Made by a program: the position numbers and the translations under genes
Part shown: positions 1-8,928 of the stretch, one piece after another
How positions within the stretch are numbered: the stretch's first letter is position 1
How the letters are laid out: the number at the start of each line of letters is the position of its first letter
NCBI GenBank assembly: GCA_035557095.1
Contig: DATMEB010000091.1
Span: 1 to 32,438 of the forward strand
DNA from: JALZDI01 sp035557095
Lineage (GTDB): Bacteria; Actinomycetota; Actinomycetes; Propionibacteriales; Nocardioidaceae
DNA: 32,438 bases
Direction: 5' to 3'
Notes under the pieces: model-generated
Databases searched by the model: none
What the model was told of the DNA's origin: nothing
The model's input: only the letters and a program-made list of their open reading frames with translations

Positions 1-184
1 CGCCCCCGAAGGCAAAACCATGGGCCACGCCGGCGCCATCGTCTCCGGCTCCTCAGGCACCGCCGAAGCCAAGAAACAAGCCCTCGAAGCCGCCGGCGTC
101 AAAGTCGGCAAAACCCCCTCCGAAACCGCCCGCCTCATGCGGGAGGTCTTCGAGCAGAGGCTCGTCGGGCAGCAGTCGCGCTGA
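1..184 (+). CDS. sucD: Succinyl-CoA synthetase (ADP-forming) alpha subunit, C-terminal part
   Basis: The reading frame enters from outside the window and ends at TGA 182-184, giving the last 60 residues. The string GHAGAIVSGSSGTAEAKKQA followed by an AAGVKVGKTPSETARLM-type end is the conserved C-terminus of the SucD family, which contributes the phosphorylated His and CoA-binding parts of the TCA-cycle enzyme converting succinyl-CoA to succinate with NTP formation. The catalytic residues lie upstream and are not visible. A strong hairpin follows the stop directly. Codon choice is odd for this window: GAA, AAA and CAA are used repeatedly where neighbours almost always use GAG, AAG and CAG. Family call is firm; subunit partner sucC is presumably just outside. 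Confidence 0.93.
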   Translation, partial: APEGKTMGHAGAIVSGSSGTAEAKKQALEAAGVKVGKTPSETARLMREVFEQRLVGQQSR

Positions 185-187
185 CCT

Positions 188-238
188 CACCGGGCGCGTC
201 CGCGTCCCGCTCGCGGGATCCGTGTGACGCGCCCGGTG
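188..238 (+). terminator. Nested-hairpin terminator after sucD
   Basis: A perfect 13-bp inverted repeat (CACCGGGCGCGTC at 188-200 and its complement at 226-238) encloses a second small stem (CCCGC 206-210, GCGGG 213-217). It starts 4 nt after the sucD stop. There is no T-tract, as is common for hairpin terminators in high-GC Actinobacteria. Confidence 0.75.
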
Positions 239-311
239 GGCGTCACGGCACCATGGGCACTGCACCGTCGTCTCGCGGCAGCTTCTCGGGCCTGACCGAA
301 AGGAACCAGCC

Positions 312-1196
312 ATGCAAAGGATCGGCTTCATCGGACTCGGCGTCATGGGTGCCCCCATGGCCGCCAACCTCGTCAGCGCCGGCTACGACGTGGTCGGCTA
401 CAACCGCAGCAAGGCGCCGGTCGAGCAGCTGGTCGAGGCGGGCGGCAAGGCCGCCGACAGCGTCACCGACGCGACCACGGATGCCGACGTCGTGATCACG
501 ATGCTCCCGGCCGGCCCGGAAGTACGTGAGGTCGTCCTCGGCGAGGGCGGCGTACTCGAGTCGGCCAAGCCGGGCCTGGTGCTGGTCGACATGAGCACCA
601 TCGACCCCGACACGTCGGTCGAGGTTGCCGAAGCCGCGCGTGACAAGGACGTACAGGTCCTGGACGCACCGGTCAGCGGCGGCGAGCAGGGCGCGGTCGA
701 AGGCGTCCTGTCGATCATGGTCGGCGGCGACGCCGACGCCTTCGAGACGGCGCGTCCGGTCCTGGACGTGCTCGGCAAGACAATCGTGCACGTCGGCCCG
801 CACGGAGCCGGCCAGACCGTGAAGGCGGCCAACCAGCTCGTGGTCGCCGGCACCATCGCACTGGTCAGCGAGGCGCTGGTCCTGCTCGAGGCGTCCGGAG
901 TGGACCCCGAGCGCGGGCTCGAGGTGCTGGCAGGAGGGCTTGCGGGCAACCGGATCCTCGACCGCAAGGCCGCCAGCATGCTGGCGCGTGACTTCAAGCC
1001 GGGTTTCCGCGTCGACCTGCACCACAAGGACATGGGCATCGCGCTCGACTCGGCCCGCTCGGCCGGGGTCGCCCTGCCGGTCACCGGCCTGGTCTCCCAG
1101 CTGATGGCGGCGGCGCGGGCCCAGGGACACGGATCGCTCGACCACTCGGCGCTGCTGCGCGTGATCGAACAGGGCTCTGGCCGAGGCGAGGCCTGA
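312..1196 (+). CDS. glxR: 2-hydroxy-3-oxopropionate (tartronate semialdehyde) reductase
   Basis: A 294-residue beta-hydroxyacid dehydrogenase. The N-terminal Rossmann motif GLGVMG (residues 8-13) binds NAD(P)H, the substrate-binding signature DAPVSGGEQGA begins at residue 118, and K171 with N174 in GQTVKAANQ are the catalytic pair expected for the family. Length matches GlxR/GarR (about 295). It would reduce tartronate semialdehyde, the product of glyoxylate carboligase encoded at 3609-5387, to D-glycerate in the cytoplasm. The start is supported by AAAGGAA 6-12 nt upstream. It is the only plus-strand enzyme gene of this pathway here and ends against fdhD in convergent orientation. 3-hydroxyisobutyrate dehydrogenase is the main alternative by sequence; the gcl/hyi context favours GlxR. 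Confidence 0.85.
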   Translation: MQRIGFIGLGVMGAPMAANLVSAGYDVVGYNRSKAPVEQLVEAGGKAADSVTDATTDADVVITMLPAGPEVREVVLGEGGVLESAKPGLVLVDMSTIDPDTSVEVAEAARDKDVQVLDAPVSGGEQGAVEGVLSIMVGGDADAFETARPVLDVLGKTIVHVGPHGAGQTVKAANQLVVAGTIALVSEALVLLEASGVDPERGLEVLAGGLAGNRILDRKAASMLARDFKPGFRVDLHHKDMGIALDSARSAGVALPVTGLVSQLMAAARAQGHGSLDHSALLRVIEQGSGRGEA

Positions 1197-1227
1197 CGAC
1201 GGCCCAGCCAGGCGGCAAGCCAAACGG

Positions 1228-1263
1228 CGGCCGGGGTGATCGCTGCAGGCGGCGCCCCGGCCG
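1228..1263. terminator. Bidirectional hairpin between convergent glxR and fdhD
   Basis: CGGCCGGGG at 1228-1236 pairs with CCCCGGCCG at 1255-1263 around an 18-nt loop. It lies between the glxR stop (1196) and the fdhD stop (1289) and can serve both strands. Confidence 0.65.
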
Positions 1264-1288
1264 ACGTGTGTCCGGACGGGGTACGGCG

Positions 1289-2125
1289 TCAGGCCGGCTT
1301 GCGTTGTGCGATCCGGTGCGCGCCGGCGTAGACGTTCATCGAGGAGCCGCGCAGGAAGCCCACCAGGGTGAGCCCGGACTCCTCGGCCAGCTCCACCGCC
1401 AGCGAGGAGGGCGCCGAGACCGCTGTCAGTGCGGGAATCCCGGCCATCACCGCCTTCTGCACGAGCTCGAACGACGCGCGGCCGGACACCATCAGCACGG
1501 TGTTGCGGAGCGGCAGCCGGTCCTCCCGGACCGCCCAGCCCACGAGCTTGTCGACGGCGTTGTGCCGACCGACGTCCTCGCGGCTGCACAGCAGCTCTCC
1601 GTCCAACGAGAACAGGCCGGCACCATGCAGTCCGCCGGTGCGGTCGAACAGCCGCTGCGCGTCGCGGAGCCGGTCCGGCATCAGGGCCAGCACTTCAGGG
1701 TCGAGCACGAACTCGTCGCCCTCCACCGACCAGAACGACTTCGTGCGTACGGCGTCCAGGCTGGCCTTGCCGCACAGGCCGCACGACGACGTGGTGTAGA
1801 AGCTGCGCTCCAGCGAGAAGTCGGGGACGGCGACATCCTCCGAGGTCACGACGTCGAGCACGTTGTAGGTGTTCAGGCCCTCGTCGGTCGCCCCGGCGCA
1901 GTACCGGATCGTCTGAACGTGCTCGGACTTGGAGACCACGCCCTCGCTGACCAGGAAGCCGGCGGCGAGATCGAAGTCGTCACCGGGCGTGCGCATGGTG
2001 ACCGCGAGCGCCTGTCCGCGCAGCCGGATCTCGAGCGGCTCCTCGGTCACCATCGTGTCCTGGCGCGAGGACGAGACGCCGTCTGCGAGCGTGACGACGC
2101 GTCGTCTGGTCGTGACCCGGCGCAT
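1289..2125 (-). CDS. fdhD: Formate dehydrogenase accessory sulfurtransferase FdhD
   Basis: A 278-residue FdhD-family protein. FdhD takes sulfur from a cysteine desulfurase and transfers it to the bis-MGD cofactor, a step needed for formate dehydrogenase activity. The key sequence is TSSCGLCGKASLD with the C-x-x-C pair in the mobile loop that carries the persulfide; MVSGRASFELVQKAVMAGIP and the VGRHNAVDKLVG segment are further family blocks. I chose the ATG at 2125 because GAGGGGA lies 6-12 nt upstream and the product then begins MRRVTTRRRV as in other FdhDs; a longer frame upstream (to 2323) overlaps panE and is not protein-like. It is outside the tungsten/FDH operon but is clearly its maturation partner. 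Confidence 0.93.
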   Translation of the reverse strand: MRRVTTRRRVVTLADGVSSSRQDTMVTEEPLEIRLRGQALAVTMRTPGDDFDLAAGFLVSEGVVSKSEHVQTIRYCAGATDEGLNTYNVLDVVTSEDVAVPDFSLERSFYTTSSCGLCGKASLDAVRTKSFWSVEGDEFVLDPEVLALMPDRLRDAQRLFDRTGGLHGAGLFSLDGELLCSREDVGRHNAVDKLVGWAVREDRLPLRNTVLMVSGRASFELVQKAVMAGIPALTAVSAPSSLAVELAEESGLTLVGFLRGSSMNVYAGAHRIAQRKPA

Positions 2126-2136
2126 AGCGGTCCCCT

Positions 2137-2152
2137 CTCGGCCTTGGCCGAG
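2137..2152 (-). promoter_or_regulatory. Short hairpin in the fdhD leader
   Basis: CTCGGCC (2137-2143) and GGCCGAG (2146-2152) form a 7-bp stem with a 2-nt spacer, ending about 12 nt before the fdhD start codon and next to its ribosome-binding site. It could be an operator or affect translation; no partner is known. Confidence 0.35.
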
Positions 2153-2186
2153 GTTACCCGCGTGGATCCTGACCGTGTGCGTGGCC

Positions 2187-2222
2187 GTGGCCGGGCCGGC
2201 TCCAGGGAGCCCGCCCGGCCAC
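2187..2222 (-). terminator. Terminator after the PanE-like gene
   Basis: A 10-bp stem (GTGGCCGGGC 2187-2196 with GCCCGGCCAC 2213-2222), a single C-C mismatch, then a 6-bp inner stem (GGCTCC 2198-2203, GGAGCC 2206-2211) with a 2-nt spacer: 16 paired positions in 36 nt. It lies 55 nt beyond the PanE-like stop codon and separates it from fdhD, implying fdhD has its own promoter in 2126-2186. Confidence 0.7.
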
Positions 2223-2276
2223 GAGGGTGTCCAGTGCGGTGACGACGTCAGGCGGAAGCGTGCCCGCGCATGCCGG

Positions 2277-3344
2277 TCAGGGCGCCGCCGTCGCGACCGC
2301 CTGGGCCGACGAGTGGGTCGCATAGGCGCCGGCGACGCCGGGGCCGCCCGGTGTCTGCGAAGGCTCCGCAGCCGGGAGACCCACCTTGGTCGCCAGCAGG
2401 TCGGTGACGGCGTGGACGGAACGCAGGGTCGGAGCCGGCGTTCCGGTGAGGTCGGCCAGCTCGACCACGGCGGACAGGATCACGTCGAGCTCCAGCGGCC
2501 TCCCGCGTTCGAGATCCTGCAGCATCGACGTCTTGTGGTCGCCGACGCGTTCCGCGCCGTCGATCCGCTTAGCCACCGAGATCTCGGGGTGGCAGCCCAG
2601 CGCCCCCGCGATCTGCAGCGACTCCTCCATCATCAGCGCCACGGTGGCACGGGTGCCCGAGTGCCCGGCGATCTCGGCCATGGTCGCCCGCGCCAGCGCG
2701 CTGATCGGGTTGAAGGCGGCATTGCCCAGCAGCTTGATCCAGATGTCCTGCCGAATGTCCGCCTCGACCGGGCACTTCAGTCCCCCGGCCACCATCGCGT
2801 CGCTGAAGTCCAGGCACCGCTGTGAGACGGGCCCGGCGGGCTCGCCGATGGAGAAGCGAGTCCCCTCCAGGTGGCGGACCAGGCCGGGGCCGTCCAGCTC
2901 GGTCGAGCAGTAGACGACGCATCCGACGGCCTGCTCGACCGGCAGGGTCCGGCTCACGGCGCCCCCGGGGTCGACGGACTCGATCCGCTGGTCCTCGTAC
3001 GGGCCGGTGAGGCCATGGAAGTACCACCACGGGATGCCGTTCTGCGCAGCCACGATCGTGGTGTCCCCGTGCAGCAGCGGCGCGATCAGCTCTCCGCACG
3101 AGGCGTACGAGTTGGCCTTCAACCCGAGGAAGACGTAGTCGACCGGCCCGATCTCCGTCGGGTCGTCGGTCGCAGGCGTCCTCGCGGTGAAGTCGCCCCG
3201 CGGCGAGGTCACCTGTACGCCGTTCTCGCGGATCGCGTCCAAATGCGCCCCTCGCGCCACGAGATGGACGTCTGTGCCGCCACGATGCAGAGCAGCACCG
3301 ACGTATGCGCCGATTGCCCCCGCGCCCAGAACCGCAACCTTCAT
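2277..3344 (-). CDS. PanE-like ketopantoate reductase family protein
   Basis: A 355-residue protein with the NADPH-binding motif GAGAIGAYVGA at the N-terminus, a LKANSY segment carrying the conserved lysine, and the C-terminal domain motif KLLGNAAFNPISAL typical of the ApbA/PanE fold, ending in a Pro/Gly/Ala-rich tail. PanE reduces 2-dehydropantoate to pantoate for CoA synthesis, but many paralogues act on other 2-keto acids. The start at ATG 3344 has AAGGAGT at ideal distance; an in-frame ATG five codons upstream lacks this. Its place between glyoxylate genes and fdhD, with its own promoter and operator-like palindrome, hints at a specialised keto-acid role rather than core pantothenate synthesis; that is inference. 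Confidence 0.8.
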   Translation of the reverse strand: MKVAVLGAGAIGAYVGAALHRGGTDVHLVARGAHLDAIRENGVQVTSPRGDFTARTPATDDPTEIGPVDYVFLGLKANSYASCGELIAPLLHGDTTIVAAQNGIPWWYFHGLTGPYEDQRIESVDPGGAVSRTLPVEQAVGCVVYCSTELDGPGLVRHLEGTRFSIGEPAGPVSQRCLDFSDAMVAGGLKCPVEADIRQDIWIKLLGNAAFNPISALARATMAEIAGHSGTRATVALMMEESLQIAGALGCHPEISVAKRIDGAERVGDHKTSMLQDLERGRPLELDVILSAVVELADLTGTPAPTLRSVHAVTDLLATKVGLPAAEPSQTPGGPGVAGAYATHSSAQAVATAAP

Positions 3345-3363
3345 CGGCACTCCTTCCATTGAG

Positions 3364-3402
3364 GACAGTGTTCTGTCTACTGTATGCGAGATGGGGAGTC
3401 AA
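3364..3402 (-). promoter_or_regulatory. Promoter and palindromic operator of the PanE-like gene
   Basis: On the minus strand TTGACT (3402-3397), a 17-bp spacer and TAGACA (3379-3374) match -35/-10 boxes. The -10 is overlapped by the inverted repeat GACAG-AACA-CTGTC (3377-3364 read on the minus strand), which would cover the transcription start about 22 nt before the start codon. This arrangement fits a repressor site. Confidence 0.6.
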
Positions 3403-3436
3403 GACTTTGAGAGCGTCTCGAATGCCCTGGGAAAGA

Positions 3437-3481
3437 CGGCGCACTCCCCCGGGTCTCATCGCCCTCGGGGAGTGGACGCCG
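3437..3481 (-). terminator. Long hairpin downstream of gcl
   Basis: CGGCGCACTCCCC (3437-3449) pairs with GGGGAGTG (3467-3474) and CGCCG (3477-3481), a 13-bp stem with a 2-nt bulge. Two smaller hairpins lie between it and the gcl stop (3510-3531 and 3558-3575). Together they fill the 264-bp gap between gcl and the PanE-like gene and should end the hyi-gcl transcript. Confidence 0.55.
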
Positions 3482-3557
3482 ACATTGCGTCGATGTGAAC
3501 GGTGGGTTGCTCCGGCCTCGTCACACCGGAGGGTTCAGCGGTACGGCCCGCCGGTGG

Positions 3558-3575
3558 TCGCCCGCCTTGGGGCGA
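3558..3575 (-). terminator. Small hairpin nearest the gcl stop
   Basis: TCGCCC (3558-3563) and GGGCGA (3570-3575) with a 6-nt loop, 34 nt beyond the gcl stop codon; first of three stacked hairpins in this gap. A weak terminator on its own. Confidence 0.4.
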
Positions 3576-3608
3576 GCGTCGACCGAGGCGGTCCGCCCTC
3601 GCGTCGTG

Positions 3609-5387
<1,779 letters not shown>

Positions 5388-5399
5388 GTCAGTCCCCGT

Positions 5400-6224
5400 T
5401 CATGTCGTGGCGCCGCGACGCTCGCGCGGCACCCAGTCGAAGCTCTGGTCGCTGCTGCCGCTGGGCTTGTACTCCAGCCCGACCCAGCCCTGGTAGCCGC
5501 GACCCTGCAGGTCGCCGAGCCAGCGCTCGATCGGCAGCGAACCGGTGCCGGGCTCGTTGCGCCCCGGCGCGTCCGCGATCTGCACATGCGCCACGCGGTC
5601 GGCGTAGGTGTCGATCACCTTCTCGACGTCGTCGTCGTTGACGGCGAGGTGGTACAGGTCGGCGAGCAGGCTGACGTTGCGTACGCCGGCCGCGCGCTCC
5701 ACGCGGTCCATGACCGTGACGGCGTCCGCCGCGGTCAGTAGCGGGTAGCGCTCGGCCCCGCTGACCGGCTCGACCAGCACGGTCCCGTCGATCTCCGCTG
5801 CGGCCTCGCCGGCGAGAACCAGGTTGTGGGTCGCCACGTCGTCCTGGGCGGCGGGGTCGACGCCGTCGATGCGGTTGCCGTACAGCGCGTTGAAGGCACG
5901 GCACCCGAGCCGCTTGCCGATGCCCACGGTCACGTCGATGTTGGCGCGGAACTCGTTGGACCGCTCCGGCCAGGACACCAGTCCGCGGTCGCCGCCCGGC
6001 ATGTCGCCGGCGAAGAAGTTCAGGCCGACCAGGGACACCCCCGCGTCACGGATCGCCCGCTCGAACGCGTCGACCTCGTCGTCACCGGGGACGGCGGACG
6101 GGAACGGCCACCAGAACTCGACGGCCTCGAAGCCGGCGTCCTTCGCGGCCGCGGGCCGCTCCAGCAGCGGCAACTCGGTGAACAGCAGGGAGCAGTTGAC
6201 GGCGAACGGCAAAGAGTGGACCAT
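5400..6224 (-). CDS. hyi: Hydroxypyruvate isomerase
   Basis: A 274-residue TIM-barrel protein of the AP-endonuclease-2/xylose isomerase-like superfamily. The start PFAVNCSLLFTELPLLERP, then FEAVEFWWPF, LLADLYHLAVNDDDV and HVQIADAPGRNEPGTG are the Hyi/OtnI family blocks; the acidic and His metal-site residues fall in the E-, D/H- and H-containing strands. It interconverts hydroxypyruvate and tartronate semialdehyde, feeding the GlxR step. The ATG at 6224 is preferred: GGAAG lies 8 nt upstream, whereas the in-frame GTG at 6233 has no spaced site. First gene of the hyi-gcl transcript, downstream of an operator that overlaps its leader. 2-oxo-tetronate isomerase is the alternative, made unlikely by gcl. 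Confidence 0.9.
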   Translation of the reverse strand: MVHSLPFAVNCSLLFTELPLLERPAAAKDAGFEAVEFWWPFPSAVPGDDEVDAFERAIRDAGVSLVGLNFFAGDMPGGDRGLVSWPERSNEFRANIDVTVGIGKRLGCRAFNALYGNRIDGVDPAAQDDVATHNLVLAGEAAAEIDGTVLVEPVSGAERYPLLTAADAVTVMDRVERAAGVRNVSLLADLYHLAVNDDDVEKVIDTYADRVAHVQIADAPGRNEPGTGSLPIERWLGDLQGRGYQGWVGLEYKPSGSSDQSFDWVPRERRGATT

Positions 6225-6233
6225 GGAGATCAC

Positions 6234-6268
6234 TTCCGTAATGCGGAATCATGTTTCTGCTTTACGAG
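6234..6268 (-). promoter_or_regulatory. Likely IclR-type operator in the hyi leader
   Basis: TTCCG (6234-6238), TAATG, CGGAA (6244-6248) is a perfect palindrome with 5-bp spacer, followed at 10-bp steps by TTTCT (6254-6258) and ACGAG (6264-6268), weaker copies of the same half sites. Ten-bp phasing and the divergent IclR-family gene suggest a regulator tetramer covers the start region of hyi transcription. The perfect palindrome also overlaps the hyi ribosome-binding site. Confidence 0.6.
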
Positions 6269-6297
6269 AGCCTAGAGAATCGGATCACAAGCGTCAA
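6269..6297 (-). promoter_or_regulatory. Promoter of hyi-gcl
   Basis: Minus strand TTGACG (6297-6292), 17-bp spacer, TAGGCT (6274-6269). Expected start near 6262, giving a leader of about 38 nt that contains the palindrome described at 6234-6268. Confidence 0.65.
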
Positions 6298-6368
6298 GGG
6301 TGCCGGCCCTCGCGTCGGTAGGCTCGCGCTGGCAGTGACCAGACCGTCCCAGTGACCGAAAGGAAGTC

Positions 6369-7205
6369 GTGGCCAGCAACCTCGCCTCCGAGCCCGCGAC
6401 CCGCCGTCTCCCTGATGCCCTCGGTTCGCCGGATCCTTCGGTCGCCCCGACGCGCTCGGGCAACGTGCAGTCGGTGGGTCGCGCGTTCGAGCTCCTGGAG
6501 ATCCTCGCCGACGGCGGCGGCATCCTGAGCCTGTCCGAGCTGGCCGAGAGCTCCGGGATGCCGCTGCCCACGATCCACCGGCTCCTGCGCACGCTGGTCG
6601 ACCTCGGCTACCTTCGCCAGCAGCCGTCCAAGGAGTACGCCCTCGCGCCGCGCCTGATCCGGCTGGGCGAGAGCTCCAGCCATCTGCTCACGGCATGGGC
6701 CCGGCCGCACCTCTCCTCGCTCGTGGACGAGCTCGGCGAGACCGCCAACCTCGCGATGCTGGACGGCGACCAGATCGTCTACGTCGCGCAGGTGCCGTCA
6801 CGGCACTCGATGCGCATGTTCACCGAGGTCGGGCAGCGGGTGTCGCCGCACTGCACCGCCGTAGGCAAGGCGCTGTTGTCGCGGCTGTCCGCCGACGAGG
6901 TGCAGTCGATACTCGGCCGGACCGGGATGACGTCGCACACCGACCGCACCATCGTCGACCCGGCGCGGTTCGCCGAGGCCATGGAGTGGTCGCGCCGGCA
7001 CGGCCACGCGGTCGACGAGGGCGAGGCGGAGATCGGGGTCCGCTGCGTGGCCGTCCCCGTGCTCGGAGCGCCGTCACGGATCGCGATGTCGATCTCGGGT
7101 CCGGCACCGCGAATGACCGACGCACTGCTGGAGCGCGCCGTACCGCTGTTGCTGTCGACGGCCGCCGAGCTGTCAAACGACCTCAACGGCCGCACCGGCC
7201 GCTAG
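6369..7205 (+). CDS. IclR-family transcriptional regulator
   Basis: A 278-residue IclR-type protein. After a 35-residue variable N-terminus, the winged helix-turn-helix runs about residues 36-90 (SVGRAFELLEILADGGG, LSELAESSGMPLPTIHRLLR). The effector-binding domain follows with CTAVGKALLS, the VDEGEAEIGVRCVAVPV strand and an AMSISGPA block. Start GTG 6369 has AGGAAG 2-8 nt upstream. It is divergent from hyi-gcl, so by position and family it is the best candidate to control them, like AllR in enterobacterial glyoxylate use; the inducer (glyoxylate, allantoin or other) cannot be read from sequence. Its stop codon overlaps that of tupC on the other strand within a CTAG. Confidence 0.88.
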   Translation: MASNLASEPATRRLPDALGSPDPSVAPTRSGNVQSVGRAFELLEILADGGGILSLSELAESSGMPLPTIHRLLRTLVDLGYLRQQPSKEYALAPRLIRLGESSSHLLTAWARPHLSSLVDELGETANLAMLDGDQIVYVAQVPSRHSMRMFTEVGQRVSPHCTAVGKALLSRLSADEVQSILGRTGMTSHTDRTIVDPARFAEAMEWSRRHGHAVDEGEAEIGVRCVAVPVLGAPSRIAMSISGPAPRMTDALLERAVPLLLSTAAELSNDLNGRTGR

Positions 7206-8287
7206 CCCACTCCGCCGAGCGTTCCCGGCCGGGCGAGGTCGGCCGCTGCTACACCGAGGGCGGGCATCACCACGCTGAGGTCGGGGTCGAGGGAGACGGT
7301 CACCGCATCACCGGCCACGGGCGCCGGCGCGCTGGTCGAGACGTGCGCGACCAGCGAGGCCGCTCCGTCGAGCGCCACCACCCAGTGGCCCGCACCGGGC
7401 GTCACCCGGGTCACGCGCATCGGCAGGCCGGTCTCGCCGCCACCGGCGATCCGGATGCCGTTCGCGAACGCCGCCACAGTCACCGGTCCGGGGCCGCGGC
7501 GGCTTGTCAGGCCGGTAGGAGATGCGCCGACGCATACGGCGCCGTCGGCCTGCACGGCCGCGTCGACGACGTTGTCGTAGCCGACCAGAGCGGCAACGCT
7601 CGCGTCGGCCGGGCAGCGGTTGAGCACCTCCGGCAGGCCGACCTGGTGCACGAGCCCGTCGACGAGTACGACGACGCGGTCGGCGAGCCGGAACGCTTCC
7701 TGCGCCCGGTGCGAGACCTGGACGACGGTCGTGGCCCGGCTCTCCAGCGCACGGTCGAGGTCGGTGAAGAACGCCGCCCGGGTCTGGGCGTCGAGGCCGG
7801 CGGCCGGTTCGTCGAGCAGCAGTACCTCGGGGTCGAGGGCGAAGGCACGGGCCAGGCTCACTCGCTGCTGCTCGCCCCCGGAGAGGCTGCGGGCCGGGCG
7901 GTCCGCCAGATGCGCGACCCGCAGCCGCTCCAGCGCGGCCATGGCGATCTCGGCCCGGCGCTGCCGCGGCACCCGGCGCCAGCGGAGCGGAAGCTCGACG
8001 TTGCGTTGCACGCTCGTGGTGAGCAGGCCCGGCTGCTGCGTGGCATACGCGACCCGCCGGCGCAGCTCCACTCCCCCGTGGGCGCTGCTGATCCCGGCGA
8101 CTGTGACCTCACCGGAGCTCGGTGCGGTCACGGCGGCGAGCAGCCGCAGCAGGGTGGTCTTGCCCGCGCCGTTCGGGCCGAGCACACACAACCGCTCGCC
8201 GGCCGCCACGTCTAGGCTGTCGATCCGGAGCACCTCGCGACCGCCCAGCACCTGGCGCACGTCGCGAACGCTCAGCTGCGCGCCCAT
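7202..8287 (-). CDS. tupC: Tungstate ABC transporter, ATP-binding protein TupC
   Basis: A 361-residue ABC ATPase with Walker A GPNGAGKTT (37-45), Q-loop near 84, signature LSGGEQ (135-140), Walker B LLLDEP (156-161) and H-loop H193. Residues about 240-361 form an extra beta-rich domain similar in placement to the oxyanion-sensing TOBE domains of ModC. It energises import by TupB of the anion delivered by TupA. Start ATG 8287 overlaps the end of tupB by 16 bp. Last gene of the ten-gene operon. Taken alone it could be a molybdate or sulfate ATPase; TupA decides the assignment. Confidence 0.85.
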   Translation of the reverse strand: MGAQLSVRDVRQVLGGREVLRIDSLDVAAGERLCVLGPNGAGKTTLLRLLAAVTAPSSGEVTVAGISSAHGGVELRRRVAYATQQPGLLTTSVQRNVELPLRWRRVPRQRRAEIAMAALERLRVAHLADRPARSLSGGEQQRVSLARAFALDPEVLLLDEPAAGLDAQTRAAFFTDLDRALESRATTVVQVSHRAQEAFRLADRVVVLVDGLVHQVGLPEVLNRCPADASVAALVGYDNVVDAAVQADGAVCVGASPTGLTSRRGPGPVTVAAFANGIRIAGGGETGLPMRVTRVTPGAGHWVVALDGAASLVAHVSTSAPAPVAGDAVTVSLDPDLSVVMPALGVAAADLARPGTLGGVG

Positions 8288-8928
8288 GTCCTGCTCCGTC
8301 GCTGCACCGAGGCGAGCAACCCGTTGACGGCGAAGGCGAGCGCGAGCAGTACGCCGCCGTAGAAGATCGCGACCTCGAACTCGCCGCGGCCGACGTACTC
8401 GACGATCGCGGTGGTCATCACCTGCGTATGCCCGTGGATGTTGCCGCCGACGATCGTGGCGGCTCCGACCTCGGAGATCGCATGGCCGAATCCGGCCATC
8501 GCGGCGGCGAGCAGGGGCAGCCTGGCCTCGACCCACATCCGCATCACCAGCTGTGCTCGGTTCGCGCCCAGTGTGCGCAGCTGGTCGGGCAGCTCCGGCG
8601 GCAGCAACTGCAGGGCGGCCATGGTGATGCCGGTGATCAGCGGCGTGGCTATCAGCACCTGCGCGACCACCATCCCGCGCAGCGTGTAGATGAGCCCGAG
8701 GTCGCCGAGCGGCCCGCTGCGCCACAGCATCAGCGCGACCGCCAGCCCGACGACGACCGTCGGCACCGCCATCCCGGTGTTGACCACCGCGGTGGTGAGC
8801 CGCCGGCCCGGAACCCGACCCAGGGCCAGCGCGGTGCCGAGCGGGATCCCGACCACAGACGCGATGGCGGCGGCCGTCAGGGACACCATGGCGGACCTGG
8901 CCAGCACCTCGTAGAGCGGTTCGACCAT
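8272..8928 (-). CDS. tupB: Tungstate ABC transporter, permease TupB
   Basis: A 218-residue inner-membrane permease with about five hydrophobic helices. The ABC-permease coupling loop is visible as RTLGANRAQLVMRMWVEARL preceding GFGHAISEVGAATIVGGNI, the block shared by TupB/WtpB-type permeases. It probably acts as a homodimer with TupC. The ATG at 8928 overlaps the tupA stop as ATGA, so the genes are translationally coupled. Substrate is inferred from tupA. Confidence 0.87.
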   Translation of the reverse strand: MVEPLYEVLARSAMVSLTAAAIASVVGIPLGTALALGRVPGRRLTTAVVNTGMAVPTVVVGLAVALMLWRSGPLGDLGLIYTLRGMVVAQVLIATPLITGITMAALQLLPPELPDQLRTLGANRAQLVMRMWVEARLPLLAAAMAGFGHAISEVGAATIVGGNIHGHTQVMTTAIVEYVGRGEFEVAIFYGGVLLALAFAVNGLLASVQRRSRTWARS

